64,000 nt of DNA from G965267335 sp965267335 (GCA_965267335.1 OZ253953.1:1736001-1800000), one strand, 5' to 3'; counted from the first letter of the stretch, positions 36,432-45,397 are shown. The notes: a model not told the origin generated them from the letters alone. Made by a program: numbers and translations.

Positions 36432-37796
36432 ATGGTCAAGAATATTAAAATAACGGTAGACGAAACGAAGTACAAATCTTTTCAGAAAGTACAAAGTATC
36501 AATGGTATACGAAAGTTTTCCAGATGGCTAATGGCGTTTTTTGGTATACTCGTTATTATTCTCTTTCTGCCCTGGACTCAGAACGTGCAGGGATATGGAA
36601 AACTAACAACACTCAGACCCGAGCAACGTCCACAAAAGATCAATTCTGTGATCAGTGGACGGATAGAAAAATGGAATATCATTGAAGGACAACATGTTAG
36701 GAAAGGGGATACCCTGGTAAAAATTTCAGAGGTTAAAGATGCCTATTTTGATCCGGAGTTACTGGATCGTACCAAACTTCAGTTAGAAGCTAAGAAACTA
36801 ACCGTTAAGTCGTATGATCAAAAGGTTACCGCACTTGAAAATCAGCTTGCAGCCTTACGCAAAGAATACAGGCTGAAACAGCAACAAGCCAGAAACAAAG
36901 TACGTCAGGCCAAGCTGAAGTTATTGGCGGATAGCACTGACTTTGTCATAGCAAAAGTCAACTTTGATATCGCTTCCAATAGGCTTCGCAGGGCTGATAG
37001 TCTTTATTCAAAGGGTATTATTTCACTGACCAAATTGGAAGAGCGTCAAATGAAGTTTCAAGGTGCCACCAACAAAAGGATCAGCGCTGAAAACAAATAC
37101 ATTATTAGTCAGAACTCATTGATTAACGCAGAGTTAGATCTTAATAATGTAAACAATATGTACATTGGCAAGATATCAAAGGCCGAATCAGATAAATATT
37201 CGGCTCAGTCGGCTCTTTTTGATGGAAGAGCGGGTGTGGCAAAATTAGAAAATCAGTTAACCAACTATACCATTCGAAGGGGCTACTATAACATTATTGC
37301 ACCGATAGATGCTTATGTTGTAAAGACCTATAAACCAGGACTTGGAGAAATTGTAAAGGAGGGTAGTCCGATTATTGAGCTAATGCCGACTAATATTGAA
37401 ATTGCTACCGCTATCTACATAAGACCGGTTGACCTTCCATTGATTAAAATTGGTGAAAAAGTACGTTTGACGTTTGATGGTTGGCCTTCATTGGTGTTTT
37501 CAGGATGGCCATCTACCTCTTTCGGAACTTTTGGTGGTGAGGTATACGCAGTCGACAAGGTGGCTACACCAGCAGGGAAATTCAGAGTACTCATTATTCC
37601 TGACCCTACCGACATTGCATGGCCTGATAAACTCAGAGTGGGTTCGGGAGCTACAGGAATTTTCTTATTAAACGAAGTGCCCGTGTATTACGAAATCTGG
37701 CGTCAGATCAACGGGTTCCCACCTGAATTTTATGATGGCAGTAAGAGTAAATATGAGTTGGACGAGACGCTGGATGGGAAGTATCACACTAAATGA
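36432..37796 (+). CDS. HlyD-family periplasmic adaptor
   Basis: A 454-residue membrane fusion protein. A cytoplasmic N-terminus is followed by one helix (about 33-53), a lipoyl-like half motif (ISGRIEKWNIIEGQHVRKGD), a long coiled-coil hairpin (about 110-280), the second lipoyl half (ISAP-like IIAPIDAYVVKTYKPGLGEI) and a beta-barrel region. It would bridge the inner-membrane ABC protein and the TolC channel. It begins 14 bases after the ABC gene and overlaps the TolC gene by four bases (ATGA), so all three are coupled. Confidence 0.92.
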   Translation: MVKNIKITVDETKYKSFQKVQSINGIRKFSRWLMAFFGILVIILFLPWTQNVQGYGKLTTLRPEQRPQKINSVISGRIEKWNIIEGQHVRKGDTLVKISEVKDAYFDPELLDRTKLQLEAKKLTVKSYDQKVTALENQLAALRKEYRLKQQQARNKVRQAKLKLLADSTDFVIAKVNFDIASNRLRRADSLYSKGIISLTKLEERQMKFQGATNKRISAENKYIISQNSLINAELDLNNVNNMYIGKISKAESDKYSAQSALFDGRAGVAKLENQLTNYTIRRGYYNIIAPIDAYVVKTYKPGLGEIVKEGSPIIELMPTNIEIATAIYIRPVDLPLIKIGEKVRLTFDGWPSLVFSGWPSTSFGTFGGEVYAVDKVATPAGKFRVLIIPDPTDIAWPDKLRVGSGATGIFLLNEVPVYYEIWRQINGFPPEFYDGSKSKYELDETLDGKYHTK

Positions 37797-39181
37797 TGCG
37801 TATATGGATCATATTGCTTAGCCTGACTTTCTTTTCTGGTTATGTTGACGCACAAAACATACTGACGCTTGAGGAGTATTTAGCCTACATCAAGAATAAT
37901 CACCCTGTATCCAAGCAGGCGGACATCACCGTGAGTTCTGGTGATATGTACGTCAGAAAAGCCAGAGGAGGATTTGACCCCAAAACTTATTCAAATAACA
38001 CCACCAAAGACTTCGAGGATAAGAGGTATTTTGACCTTAATAATACGGGTGTGAAAATACCTACCTGGTTGGGAATAGAAGTAAAAGCGGGTTACCTCTA
38101 TAACGAAGGCTATTATTTGAATCCTGAGAACAATGTAACGGGAGATGGTGTGACATACGCTGGTGTTTCGGTGCCCATTGGTAATGGCTTGTTCATGGAT
38201 GAAAGAAGAGCGGATCTCAGAAAAGCACAGGCGGTTCAACAACAATCACAGCAGGAACGGGTAGTGATATTGAATAACCTATATGTGGATGCAATTACTG
38301 ATTATCTGGACTGGGCATATTACTACTCTTCCGCGCAAGTATATAAGCAAGCCGTTGTTAGAGCTGAAGAAAGACTAGAAGGGGTGAAGCAAGGGTATTT
38401 CGTTGGAGAATATGCGGCAATTGATACAGTGGAGGCAAGCATACTTTTGCAGAACAGACAAATCAGACTCAACGAGATTGAGATTGAACTTGTAAAAAGC
38501 AGAAACCTGGTTTCAACACATATCTGGACTCCTGACGGTGATTTGGTCATTGTAAAGGACAGTGTCAATCCGGAAGCAATTGATAGTATCAGTTTTATTG
38601 AGCTTCCAGATTCTGTATTGAATGGTACATTCCCTGAAGATCATCCGGAGCTTCAAATTTATAAGTATAAGTTGGCAAAGCTGGATATTGATAAAAGGCT
38701 TAGTACCGAAATGTTGAAACCAACCTTGAACCTAAAATATCAGGCACTTACCAGAGACTTTGGTGTTACAGGATTTCTTCTTGATGAGAACTATAAATAT
38801 GGATTTGAATTTGAGTTTCCCTTGTTTCTGAGGAAGGCAAGGGGGGCTTATAATCTGGCCAAACTGAAAATTCAGGATACGGAGTATGATCGAAATCTCA
38901 AGAGAGCCTCTTTGCTTATGAAATTTGACGCATCTAAGCGGCAGCTCAAGTTGTATCAGGAACAAAGAAATTTAAATGAGCTGAATTTTAGGAGCTATAC
39001 ACAATTGTTTGATGTTGAAACCTATAAGTTTAATATTGGAGAGAGCACCCTGTTTTATGTCAACACTAGGGAAACCAAGAAACTTGAGGCTAATGAGAAG
39101 TATTATAAAGCAATTAATAAGAGCTACGGAGCTATCATGAAGTTTTTGATGAGTCGAGGTGATTTATATAACTTCTTTTAA
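37793..39181 (+). CDS. TolC-family outer-membrane channel protein
   Basis: A 462-residue outer-membrane efflux protein with a signal peptide (cut near VDAQN) and the long amphipathic helices of the TolC/OEP family. The text KQADITVSSGDMYVRKARGGFDP at the N-terminus fits the family. It forms the exit duct of the exporter-like operon. The ATG overlaps the HlyD stop as ATGA. It converges with the GH16 gene, 9 bases away. Confidence 0.92.
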   Translation: MMRIWIILLSLTFFSGYVDAQNILTLEEYLAYIKNNHPVSKQADITVSSGDMYVRKARGGFDPKTYSNNTTKDFEDKRYFDLNNTGVKIPTWLGIEVKAGYLYNEGYYLNPENNVTGDGVTYAGVSVPIGNGLFMDERRADLRKAQAVQQQSQQERVVILNNLYVDAITDYLDWAYYYSSAQVYKQAVVRAEERLEGVKQGYFVGEYAAIDTVEASILLQNRQIRLNEIEIELVKSRNLVSTHIWTPDGDLVIVKDSVNPEAIDSISFIELPDSVLNGTFPEDHPELQIYKYKLAKLDIDKRLSTEMLKPTLNLKYQALTRDFGVTGFLLDENYKYGFEFEFPLFLRKARGAYNLAKLKIQDTEYDRNLKRASLLMKFDASKRQLKLYQEQRNLNELNFRSYTQLFDVETYKFNIGESTLFYVNTRETKKLEANEKYYKAINKSYGAIMKFLMSRGDLYNFF

Positions 39182-39190
39182 TCGATGAGC

Positions 39191-40873
39191 TTATTTTTTA
39201 ACCACTTTAAAGCTTCGATTATAATCAACTCCTTCAAGCCTTAGTATATAAGTACCAGGTACAAAAGTAGATTCAACAGGAATTCGGGAGCCAATAATTT
39301 TCAAAGTACTGCATTTACCTTGCATATCACAGAGCTGAGCACTTTGAATTTTTTGATAGTCCGGAAGCTGTTCAATATTAATTTCATCGGTAAATGGGTT
39401 CGGTGAGATAGCATCATTGTCAAAAATCACGTTTTTCAGTCCGGATACAACAGGTTCTTCATGGACAAGGCTAAAGTCCTGTATGTAAACATCACCAGCA
39501 TCTCCACCAAAGTCGATAAAAACACGTGCATTTGTGACATCTTGTGTCATTGTAAAAGGGATAGTAAAGGTTTGGGGAGTGGTAGTCAGATTTACAGTTT
39601 GTCCGGCATAGGATGTCCATGGAGATTCGTTCAGTCCGGTATACACAGGTAAAGACCGGTTTTCACTGGCATAGGCTACTAAAGTCATTGTATAAGATTC
39701 ACCATTGACCAAACTGAAACCGTCCTGAGAGAGTTGTATGTCCCAGGGGTTGGTGGTCTCTGCGGCTACGGGGACAATCATTTCTCCGTTAGAAGCACTA
39801 AATGACGTGCCATAATAACCCCAGTTCGTAGTTCCCTGAAGGTATTGAGTATTAATGAGCATTTCCCCAGGACGCGTAAATTCCGGTATTTGTTCAACAT
39901 CGAAGTACATATCAACACTCAGGTTCGAATCAGTGTTTTGGATGGTTCCATGCCATCGGTTGAATTCAAAACCAGGGTCAGGTTGTGCCTCCACCAAAAC
40001 AGTAGAGCCCGATGTATAGGATGTGTTGTCTGGAGTCTTTGTTGCTGTGCCGTAAGAGAGATCAGTAATATCAAGCGTATATGGTCCTGCTTCCTCATCC
40101 AGCTTATAGACACGGACATAGTCTACTAACATTTGTTGGGGAAAAATACCGTCATCCACACCTGAAGCACCTCCCCACGTTCCCCCAACAGCAATGTTGA
40201 GGATCAGATGAAACTTTTGATCAAATGGCCATACATTGGAACTATCACTTTGCTTATCAAACTGAAAATATTCCACACCATCAACCAAAAATCTGATACT
40301 GTCAGGGTACCACTCTATGCCATAGGTGTAGAAATTATTATATGGTTCAGTGAAAGTGGCTGAGCTTCCTTCCTGAGTACCTAAGGTATGATTGTAGCTT
40401 TCGGTGTGAACAGTCCAATGGATAATGTCAGGTTGGTATCCTACATTTTCCATTATGTCAATTTCACCACTATTCGGCCAGGTTCCATATACGGATTCAC
40501 TCGGCAACATCCAGATCGCTGGCCACATTCCCGTTCCCGTTGGTAGTTGAGCTCTGACTTCGACCTTTCCATATTCCCAGTCACCTAGCCCTAGTGTTTT
40601 CAGTCGGGCACTTGTATACTCACTGCCTTGATAAGATTCTTTAATAGCTTCTATGATAAGATTGCCGCTTTCCACCCGGGCGTTTTCGGAACGTTCTGCC
40701 GTGTAGTACTGAAGCTCGGAATTTCCCCATCCGGAGCCACCAATATCATAGTTCCATTTATCAGGATCAGGAAGTCCGGTATAGTCAAATTCATCGCTCC
40801 ATATCTCGATCCAGTTCTGAGAATGTGAGCTGAGTGTGGTAAAAAGAGTAATTATCAGAAATAAATAGCGCAT
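39191..40873 (-). CDS. GH16 beta-glucanase with T9SS sorting domain
   Basis: A 560-residue secreted glycoside hydrolase. After a signal peptide (cut near SHSQN) comes a GH16 domain (about 20-270) with the catalytic motif EIDIMEN (nucleophile E137, D139, acid/base E142), as in laminarinases and other beta-1,3(4)-glucanases. Next are a bacterial repeat domain resembling InlB B-repeats (about 275-345), a CBM4/9-like carbohydrate-binding domain (about 350-480) and a T9SS type A sorting domain (SPNPFTDEINI ... GTYILRLEG). The ATG at 40873 is chosen over an upstream in-frame codon at 40918. No SusCD pair is adjacent, so it is not in a classical PUL. Confidence 0.94.
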   Translation of the reverse strand: MRYLFLIITLFTTLSSHSQNWIEIWSDEFDYTGLPDPDKWNYDIGGSGWGNSELQYYTAERSENARVESGNLIIEAIKESYQGSEYTSARLKTLGLGDWEYGKVEVRAQLPTGTGMWPAIWMLPSESVYGTWPNSGEIDIMENVGYQPDIIHWTVHTESYNHTLGTQEGSSATFTEPYNNFYTYGIEWYPDSIRFLVDGVEYFQFDKQSDSSNVWPFDQKFHLILNIAVGGTWGGASGVDDGIFPQQMLVDYVRVYKLDEEAGPYTLDITDLSYGTATKTPDNTSYTSGSTVLVEAQPDPGFEFNRWHGTIQNTDSNLSVDMYFDVEQIPEFTRPGEMLINTQYLQGTTNWGYYGTSFSASNGEMIVPVAAETTNPWDIQLSQDGFSLVNGESYTMTLVAYASENRSLPVYTGLNESPWTSYAGQTVNLTTTPQTFTIPFTMTQDVTNARVFIDFGGDAGDVYIQDFSLVHEEPVVSGLKNVIFDNDAISPNPFTDEINIEQLPDYQKIQSAQLCDMQGKCSTLKIIGSRIPVESTFVPGTYILRLEGVDYNRSFKVVKK

Positions 40874-41012
40874 ATTATGATGTGGGTGAAAGTATAATAT
40901 ACTAAAAACAACGCACATTTTAAATATGTTTGGAGGGTGGCTTTGCTGAAAAAAACGAATCTAAAAGTTGTTGTGTCAGGTGTATTCCTTAATTTACCTA
41001 AAAGGTAGTCCT

Positions 41013-41597
41013 ATGAGCAAGAACCTAACCTGGGTATCCAGACACCAACTTAACGAATCAGAACAACAGTGGTTGAACCCGAATGTTGATTTGGGAGATG
41101 ATGTATTTTATTATCAGCATGGCTTCAAGCGACCAGGCAGAGGCCCTCTTGTTTATTTTGTGTTTGGGTTGTCTTTGTTAAGTCTTATTGTGTTTGCCAC
41201 AATATTATTTAGTAATGCTACGCATTCAAGTATGGTACTTTGGGTTGGTGTAGCGGTCATGTTAGCGAGCTTGCTGGCCCTTTTCTTTTATTCTAGAGGG
41301 TTTAGACAGAAAAGTCGAAGCTACAGGACTGGCCTTTTTCTAACAAACAATCATATGATAATTTCGAAGGCTGGAATTATTTGCCGGGTGAACCGGGAAG
41401 ACGTACAGTATTTTCAGCTCAGGCAGGAGAGCGGAACCACAAGCGATCCTGAGAATGCAAGTTATGCGATTGATGTGTATTGGTTAATCGATGACACCGA
41501 GTATCAGTCCCAAGTCGCATCGGTATCTTATCTGAGTCCGCTAGACGAGAAACTCAATCGCTGGATAGGAAGTGGTGAACTTCCGTCCGGGATTTAG
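41013..41597 (+). CDS. Membrane protein of unknown function
   Basis: A 194-residue protein with two adjacent helices (about 38-60 and 67-87) followed by a soluble domain of alternating strands (FLTNNHMIISKAG, VNREDVQYFQLRQ), which resembles a bacterial PH-like fold. The role is unknown. An earlier in-frame codon exists at 40968, but the ATG at 41013 gives a plain start. The stop overlaps the stop of the convergent gene by three bases. Confidence 0.78.
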   Translation: MSKNLTWVSRHQLNESEQQWLNPNVDLGDDVFYYQHGFKRPGRGPLVYFVFGLSLLSLIVFATILFSNATHSSMVLWVGVAVMLASLLALFFYSRGFRQKSRSYRTGLFLTNNHMIISKAGIICRVNREDVQYFQLRQESGTTSDPENASYAIDVYWLIDDTEYQSQVASVSYLSPLDEKLNRWIGSGELPSGI

Positions 41598-41989
41598 AAG
41601 AATTGAGGAGCCCTGTTTCGTAATTCTGCCAGAAATTTTTGTCTCGCAGCACTACCTAATTGTTTTAGGTTTAGTCTAATCAATCTTGAACTGGATGCAG
41701 AAAGAATTACCACCTTGTTGTTATTGATCTCAATAGATGCAATGTCATCAAAAGAAATTCTTTTCTTACTGAAATAGTTAGGTGAGGCGACTAGTTCATC
41801 AGTTGTTATCTCAGCAAAGGGAACGCTTAAGTGCACAATAGCCATGATAACAAATGCTATCATAAGTACAATCCAGACTTCAAATAAAGGACTATTGGGT
41901 GATGCGGCCAATCTTACACCCTTCAGGGCGGCAAGAGCAAAAAATACTATTGCCATGGTCGGGTTATGCGGGAATTTCAGATTTTTCAT
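41594..41989 (-). CDS. Small membrane protein with PH-like tail
   Basis: A 131-residue protein with two hydrophobic segments (about 8-25 and 34-54) and a C-terminal domain containing FDDIASIEINNNKVVI, a pattern seen in bacterial PH-like domains. Function is unknown. It follows the NtrC-type regulator gene by 10 bases and is probably co-transcribed with it. It overlaps the convergent gene by four bases. Confidence 0.75.
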   Translation of the reverse strand: MKNLKFPHNPTMAIVFFALAALKGVRLAASPNSPLFEVWIVLMIAFVIMAIVHLSVPFAEITTDELVASPNYFSKKRISFDDIASIEINNNKVVILSASSSRLIRLNLKQLGSAARQKFLAELRNRAPQFF

Positions 41990-41999
41990 AGAGTTAATT

Positions 42000-43154
42000 T
42001 TAACCAGCGTAAGTTTTGGCGTCTTGTTCTGTTATTTTTTTGTCACTCATGATGACGAGCCTTTCAACGATATTTCGAAGTTGGCGAATGTTTCCAGTCC
42101 AATCAAGGTCTTGCAAGTATTTGACGGCTTTAGTGTCTATTTCCTTGGGAGCATTACCATATTCGTTGGCAATGTCATTTAGGAATTTATCGACCAGGGC
42201 CGGAATATCATCTTTTCTTTCGTTCAGTGGCGGCACTTTGATTTCTATTACACTTATTCTGTGGAATAAATCTTCACGAAAGTTGTTTTCTGCGATTTCC
42301 TTTTTCAAATCTTTGTTTGTTGCAGCGACCACGCGTACATCAACTTTGATTTCTTTATCGCCTCCAACACGGCTGATCTTATTTTCCTGTAAAGCTCGCA
42401 GGACTTTTGCCTGAGCGGAAAGACTCATGTCACCTATTTCATCAAGGAAAATAGTACCGCCATTGGCTTGCTCAAACTTTCCTATTCGTTGTTTGATAGC
42501 AGATGTGAAAGCACCTTTTTCATGTCCGAATAACTCACTTTCGATTAATTCACTCGGTATAGCGGCACAGTTGACTTCCACCATAGGCCCTGAAGCTCTC
42601 TCGCTTTTTTCGTGAATCCACTTGGCAACAAGTTCCTTACCAGACCCGTTTGGTCCTGTGATCATGACTCTGGCATCGGTAGGAGCCACCTTTTCAATCA
42701 TTTCTTTAACGGCAGCGATTCCTTTGGATTCACCGACTATATCCAATGATTTGGCGATCTTCTTTTTTAATGTTTTGGTTTCAACAACAAGAGTTGACTT
42801 GTCCAGAGCATTACGCACAGACACTAAGAGGCGGTTAAGATCGGGTGGTTTTTGAATGAAGTCAAAAGCACCTTTTTTGGTAGCATCTACAGCTGTTTCT
42901 ATGTTGCCGTGAGCAGAAACCATGATGAATTGGGTATCTTTCCCAAGTGCAATGGCTTTTTCCAGCACTTCCATACCGTCCATTTTGGGCATTTTGATAT
43001 CACACAGCACAACATCATAATTGTTGTTTTGTATTTTTTCTAGTCCATCCTGGCCATTTTCAGCTTCTTCGATCTCATACTTCTCATATTCAAGGATTTC
43101 ACGAAGTGTACCACGGATCGCCTTCTCATCATCTATTATTAAAATCTTTGCCAT
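42000..43154 (-). CDS. NtrC-type sigma-54 activator lacking the DNA-binding domain
   Basis: A 384-residue response regulator. The receiver domain (1-120) has the acidic pocket D8-D9, phospho-accepting D52 in VVLCDIKMPK, and K in IQKPP. The AAA+ domain (about 145-365) has Walker A GPNGSGKE, GAFTSA (usual GAFTGA loop), Walker B GGTIFLDEIGDM and the R-finger region. It ends right after the AAA+ lid at KTYAG with no Fis-type HTH, so DNA binding is missing. Some activators, such as Helicobacter FlgR, also lack it. The histidine kinase at 10.8 kb is a possible partner, but nothing in the sequence proves it. Confidence 0.92.
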   Translation of the reverse strand: MAKILIIDDEKAIRGTLREILEYEKYEIEEAENGQDGLEKIQNNNYDVVLCDIKMPKMDGMEVLEKAIALGKDTQFIMVSAHGNIETAVDATKKGAFDFIQKPPDLNRLLVSVRNALDKSTLVVETKTLKKKIAKSLDIVGESKGIAAVKEMIEKVAPTDARVMITGPNGSGKELVAKWIHEKSERASGPMVEVNCAAIPSELIESELFGHEKGAFTSAIKQRIGKFEQANGGTIFLDEIGDMSLSAQAKVLRALQENKISRVGGDKEIKVDVRVVAATNKDLKKEIAENNFREDLFHRISVIEIKVPPLNERKDDIPALVDKFLNDIANEYGNAPKEIDTKAVKYLQDLDWTGNIRQLRNIVERLVIMSDKKITEQDAKTYAG

Positions 43155-43244
43155 ATCTTTTCTTGATTCGATTTACAAAATAGTGAGAGACAAATAATGT
43201 TCCAATTTATGAGATATAAGAAAATGTGAAAATTTAGTTTTTAG

Positions 43245-43382
43245 GGGAGGCTACAAGAGCTTGACATCAGGCAGGTTCAGTATATGACCGGATTTAAGCA
43301 TGTGAGTAGTTTGGAGAAGTATAGAAGAGAGGATGTTGAGGGATTATGCGATAGTGTTAGGAGGTTTCATTCTTTGGGGTGA
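43245..43382 (+). pseudogene. C-terminal relic of a tyrosine recombinase
   Basis: This + strand frame encodes LQELDIRQVQYMTGFKHVSS followed by LEKYRREDVEGL and a short tail ending FHSLG, then TGA at 43380-43382. It matches the C-terminal end of Bacteroidota phage-type integrases: the R-containing D-RQVQYM region, the GHK box (here GFK, histidine lost) and the active-site tyrosine in EKY. A TAG stop precedes it at 43242-43244 and no catalytic domain lies upstream, so only the tail survives. Confidence 0.65.
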
Positions 43383-43820
43383 TTACCATTCAACAGTTAC
43401 GGTTTGGTCTAAATAGTTAAATGTTATTTTGAAGTTGCTTAGAAACTCCTTTTGACCCAATAGGATTGGAAAATCAATGTGCTCAGAGCATTCTAATTGT
43501 ACCCTGTCACTTTCCCACACTATCTTAGAACTTTCAGTTGGATGAACTAATTGTAACTTAAAGGAGTGTAGCCAAGTGGTTACAGGGATATTTGATATAC
43601 CTGTTGTTACTGCCGATTTGACTCCTGTTCCTTTTAGGTTGTGTCCAGTAAGTTCGGTTATTGTAGCAGTTAACATACAGTTATCTGCACCAGTGTCACA
43701 AAGGCATAGCCATTTAAAAGACTCCCCTGTATCAGGGTTTACGAATCTAATAGGTAAATGAGGCTTTGGTTCTTGCCCAGGAAAGCCATAGAAAGAATAA
43801 GTAAACTTGTTTTTTGACAC
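43383..43820 (-). CDS. Retropepsin-like aspartyl protease family protein
   Basis: A 145-residue protein with the hallmark of single-domain retropepsin-like proteases: CDTGADNCML with D42-T43-G44, followed by a long flap-like segment and the closing strand text FPILLGQKEFLSNF, analogous to the ILG region. Such proteins work as dimers. The target is unknown. The GTG start lies three bases after the stop of the DUF5678-like gene, so the two form an operon. The pair lies beside a recombinase relic in an AT-rich area, suggesting acquisition by transfer. Confidence 0.72.
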   Translation of the reverse strand: MSKNKFTYSFYGFPGQEPKPHLPIRFVNPDTGESFKWLCLCDTGADNCMLTATITELTGHNLKGTGVKSAVTTGISNIPVTTWLHSFKLQLVHPTESSKIVWESDRVQLECSEHIDFPILLGQKEFLSNFKITFNYLDQTVTVEW

Positions 43821-43823
43821 CCC

Positions 43824-44012
43824 TTAAAGTATATATGTTGTGTCTGGTTCTGGAATAAAGATCATACAATAATCTTTACCAGACTTATTAGCCTTTTGAA
43901 TTACTTTATCCACAGCTTTTCCTTCTGCAATGATTATTGAGTTATCATTAGCGTCTACCGCTGCGAATTTAGTTGAAGCCTTTGTAGGGGATATTTGTAT
44001 TGGTGCTGACAT
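43824..44012 (-). CDS. DUF5678-like small protein
   Basis: A 62-residue protein whose core, VDANDNSIIIAEGKAVDKVIQKANKSG, matches the DUF5678 pattern of two strands, a G-K turn and a helix, ending in a strand (MIFIPEPDTTYIL). The family is of unknown function and is often encoded next to retropepsin-like proteases, as here. It may be a substrate, inhibitor or partner of the protease; this is inference. The ATG at 44012 follows an AT-rich region. Confidence 0.6.
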   Translation of the reverse strand: MSAPIQISPTKASTKFAAVDANDNSIIIAEGKAVDKVIQKANKSGKDYCMIFIPEPDTTYIL

Positions 44013-44360
44013 ATATGCTGGACTATGCTCTAATATAATGACAATATAGATAATTTTTCAATAATGAATAAAAATGTACTTGTAGTAACGTTTAAGAGTA
44101 TTTTTTATTACGTATTTATCGTATAATAAGTTGTTACTCAAAAACTATACCTAATTATTCTGTTTTCACTAAACAAAAAAAAAGAGTATTAGTTCAATAT
44201 TAGTTTTTCTCGACCACACCCTATATTTGAAACTTCGTTCTTTGATATAAGAGACCCCTGAAAAACCTACTTCATTTCTCCCTGAATCCACCGACCACTT
44301 AGGTATATTGCTCAGGTGTTAGTTTTTGTTTGCTCATAGGGTAAAGATAGGGAGAGTATA
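44013..44360. other. AT-rich intergenic region with possible transposase relic
   Basis: This 348-bp gap contains no intact gene. On the minus strand an ATG at 44337 opens a 12-codon frame (MSKQKLTPEQYT, stop 44299-44301), and a shifted frame then continues for about 42 codons (SGRNEVGF ... FKYRVWSRK) to a TAG at 44169-44171. The text loosely resembles the small orfA of IS66-type elements. A 22-bp near-repeat of 45393-45414 starts at 44333. Confidence 0.35.
44333..44354. repeat. Direct repeat, left copy
   Basis: This 22-bp stretch matches 45393-45414 with two mismatches. Both copies, read on the minus strand, contain CTCCCTATCTTTA followed by CTATGAG, that is a -7-like box right before an ATG. 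The repeats flank the membrane protein/lipoprotein gene pair. Confidence 0.6.
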
Positions 44361-45062
44361 TTATTTATCCCCCATTCTATGATTAGGAACGGGGTCATCT
44401 ATTAAAGATCGATATACTTTTCGAAAGTACATGATTAAGGCAATGTTTAAGCCGATTTTCGCACCAAGATTTAATAATCCAAGTAACTGAAATTCAGTGC
44501 TATCAAAAGAAGGTGTCAAGGCGTAAGAAACAAACAAAGTCTCTTGAAGAAATACAGAAGACATACTTTGCGCCAATAAGTATGTTAGAATTGCGGTGAA
44601 GGAAAATATAGCGATCCTTCGATTCAGTTTAAATGAATCAGGTAATCTTGTCCATTTCCAGGTTAATAAGAGAGAAGGAATAGCAAACGAGATCATTACC
44701 ACTGTTTTAAATAATTCACTATTTCCACGAAAGTTCATAGCCAGTCCTTCGGGATAGGTTTTAATTAGGTCTATGGAAAATGTAAGCGCTAACGTGATGA
44801 CAAGGATACCAAGATACTTTGTCTCATTTTCAAACCTTTCTTGAATGGATTTATAAAGGACTAATAGTAAAAAAGGAACTCCGAACACTTTCAATATGGA
44901 CAACATGTTTAAGAATCTTACTGCACGGAATGTGTGTGGTAATTGTGAGATGGTAAGAGCATAGAGCCCAAGCCAGATTACGTATAGGAATATCAGGTTC
45001 GCCCCCCACAAGTAAGCTTTGTTTGGTAGTTTGGATGTTATGTTGGTCAGGAGTTTGTTCAT
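44361..45062 (-). CDS. Polytopic membrane protein of unknown function
   Basis: A 233-residue integral membrane protein with about six or seven hydrophobic segments, a basic cytoplasmic N-terminus and a hydrophilic C-terminus. I recognise no family. The start overlaps the stop of the lipoprotein gene by four bases (ATGA), so the two are translationally coupled. Together they lie between two copies of a 22-bp repeat. Confidence 0.75.
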   Translation of the reverse strand: MNKLLTNITSKLPNKAYLWGANLIFLYVIWLGLYALTISQLPHTFRAVRFLNMLSILKVFGVPFLLLVLYKSIQERFENETKYLGILVITLALTFSIDLIKTYPEGLAMNFRGNSELFKTVVMISFAIPSLLLTWKWTRLPDSFKLNRRIAIFSFTAILTYLLAQSMSSVFLQETLFVSYALTPSFDSTEFQLLGLLNLGAKIGLNIALIMYFRKVYRSLIDDPVPNHRMGDK

Positions 45063-45397
45063 TGATCCTTCCGAGCTTCAATAGCTTCGTTACGTGCCTG
45101 TTCTGCCCCTTGTTTTGCTTTGATGGCTTCCTTCATCAACGAATCAGCTTTATCTCTTTCGATTGTTGCTTGTTCAGATAATTCCTTCATTTCAATCCTA
45201 TTCATTTCAGCTTCTAATAGGGCTTCAAAATAGTTTCTATGAGTAGGAGTAAGGGTATCATTTTCAAGAACGAGGTTTAAGTATTCTATTTTGGATAATG
45301 AGTCTGGATTTACACCAGTTGGTTGTTTCTCTTCTTTGCTGCTGCTTGAGCAGGATAAAAGTATTGAAACCAAGAACAGTGATAGAAGAAACCTCAT
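45059..45397 (-). CDS. Lipoprotein with Ala/Glu-rich coiled coil
   Basis: A 112-residue lipoprotein with lipobox cysteine at residue 16 (SILLSC). Residues about 60-112 form a strongly predicted coiled coil (EAEMNRIEMKEL ... KAKQGAEQARNEAIEAR). Function is unknown; it may pair with the membrane protein encoded next. A TATCTTTA box lies 5 bases before the ATG, inside the right copy of the 22-bp repeat. Confidence 0.75.
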   Translation of the reverse strand: MRFLLSLFLVSILLSCSSSSKEEKQPTGVNPDSLSKIEYLNLVLENDTLTPTHRNYFEALLEAEMNRIEMKELSEQATIERDKADSLMKEAIKAKQGAEQARNEAIEARKDQ

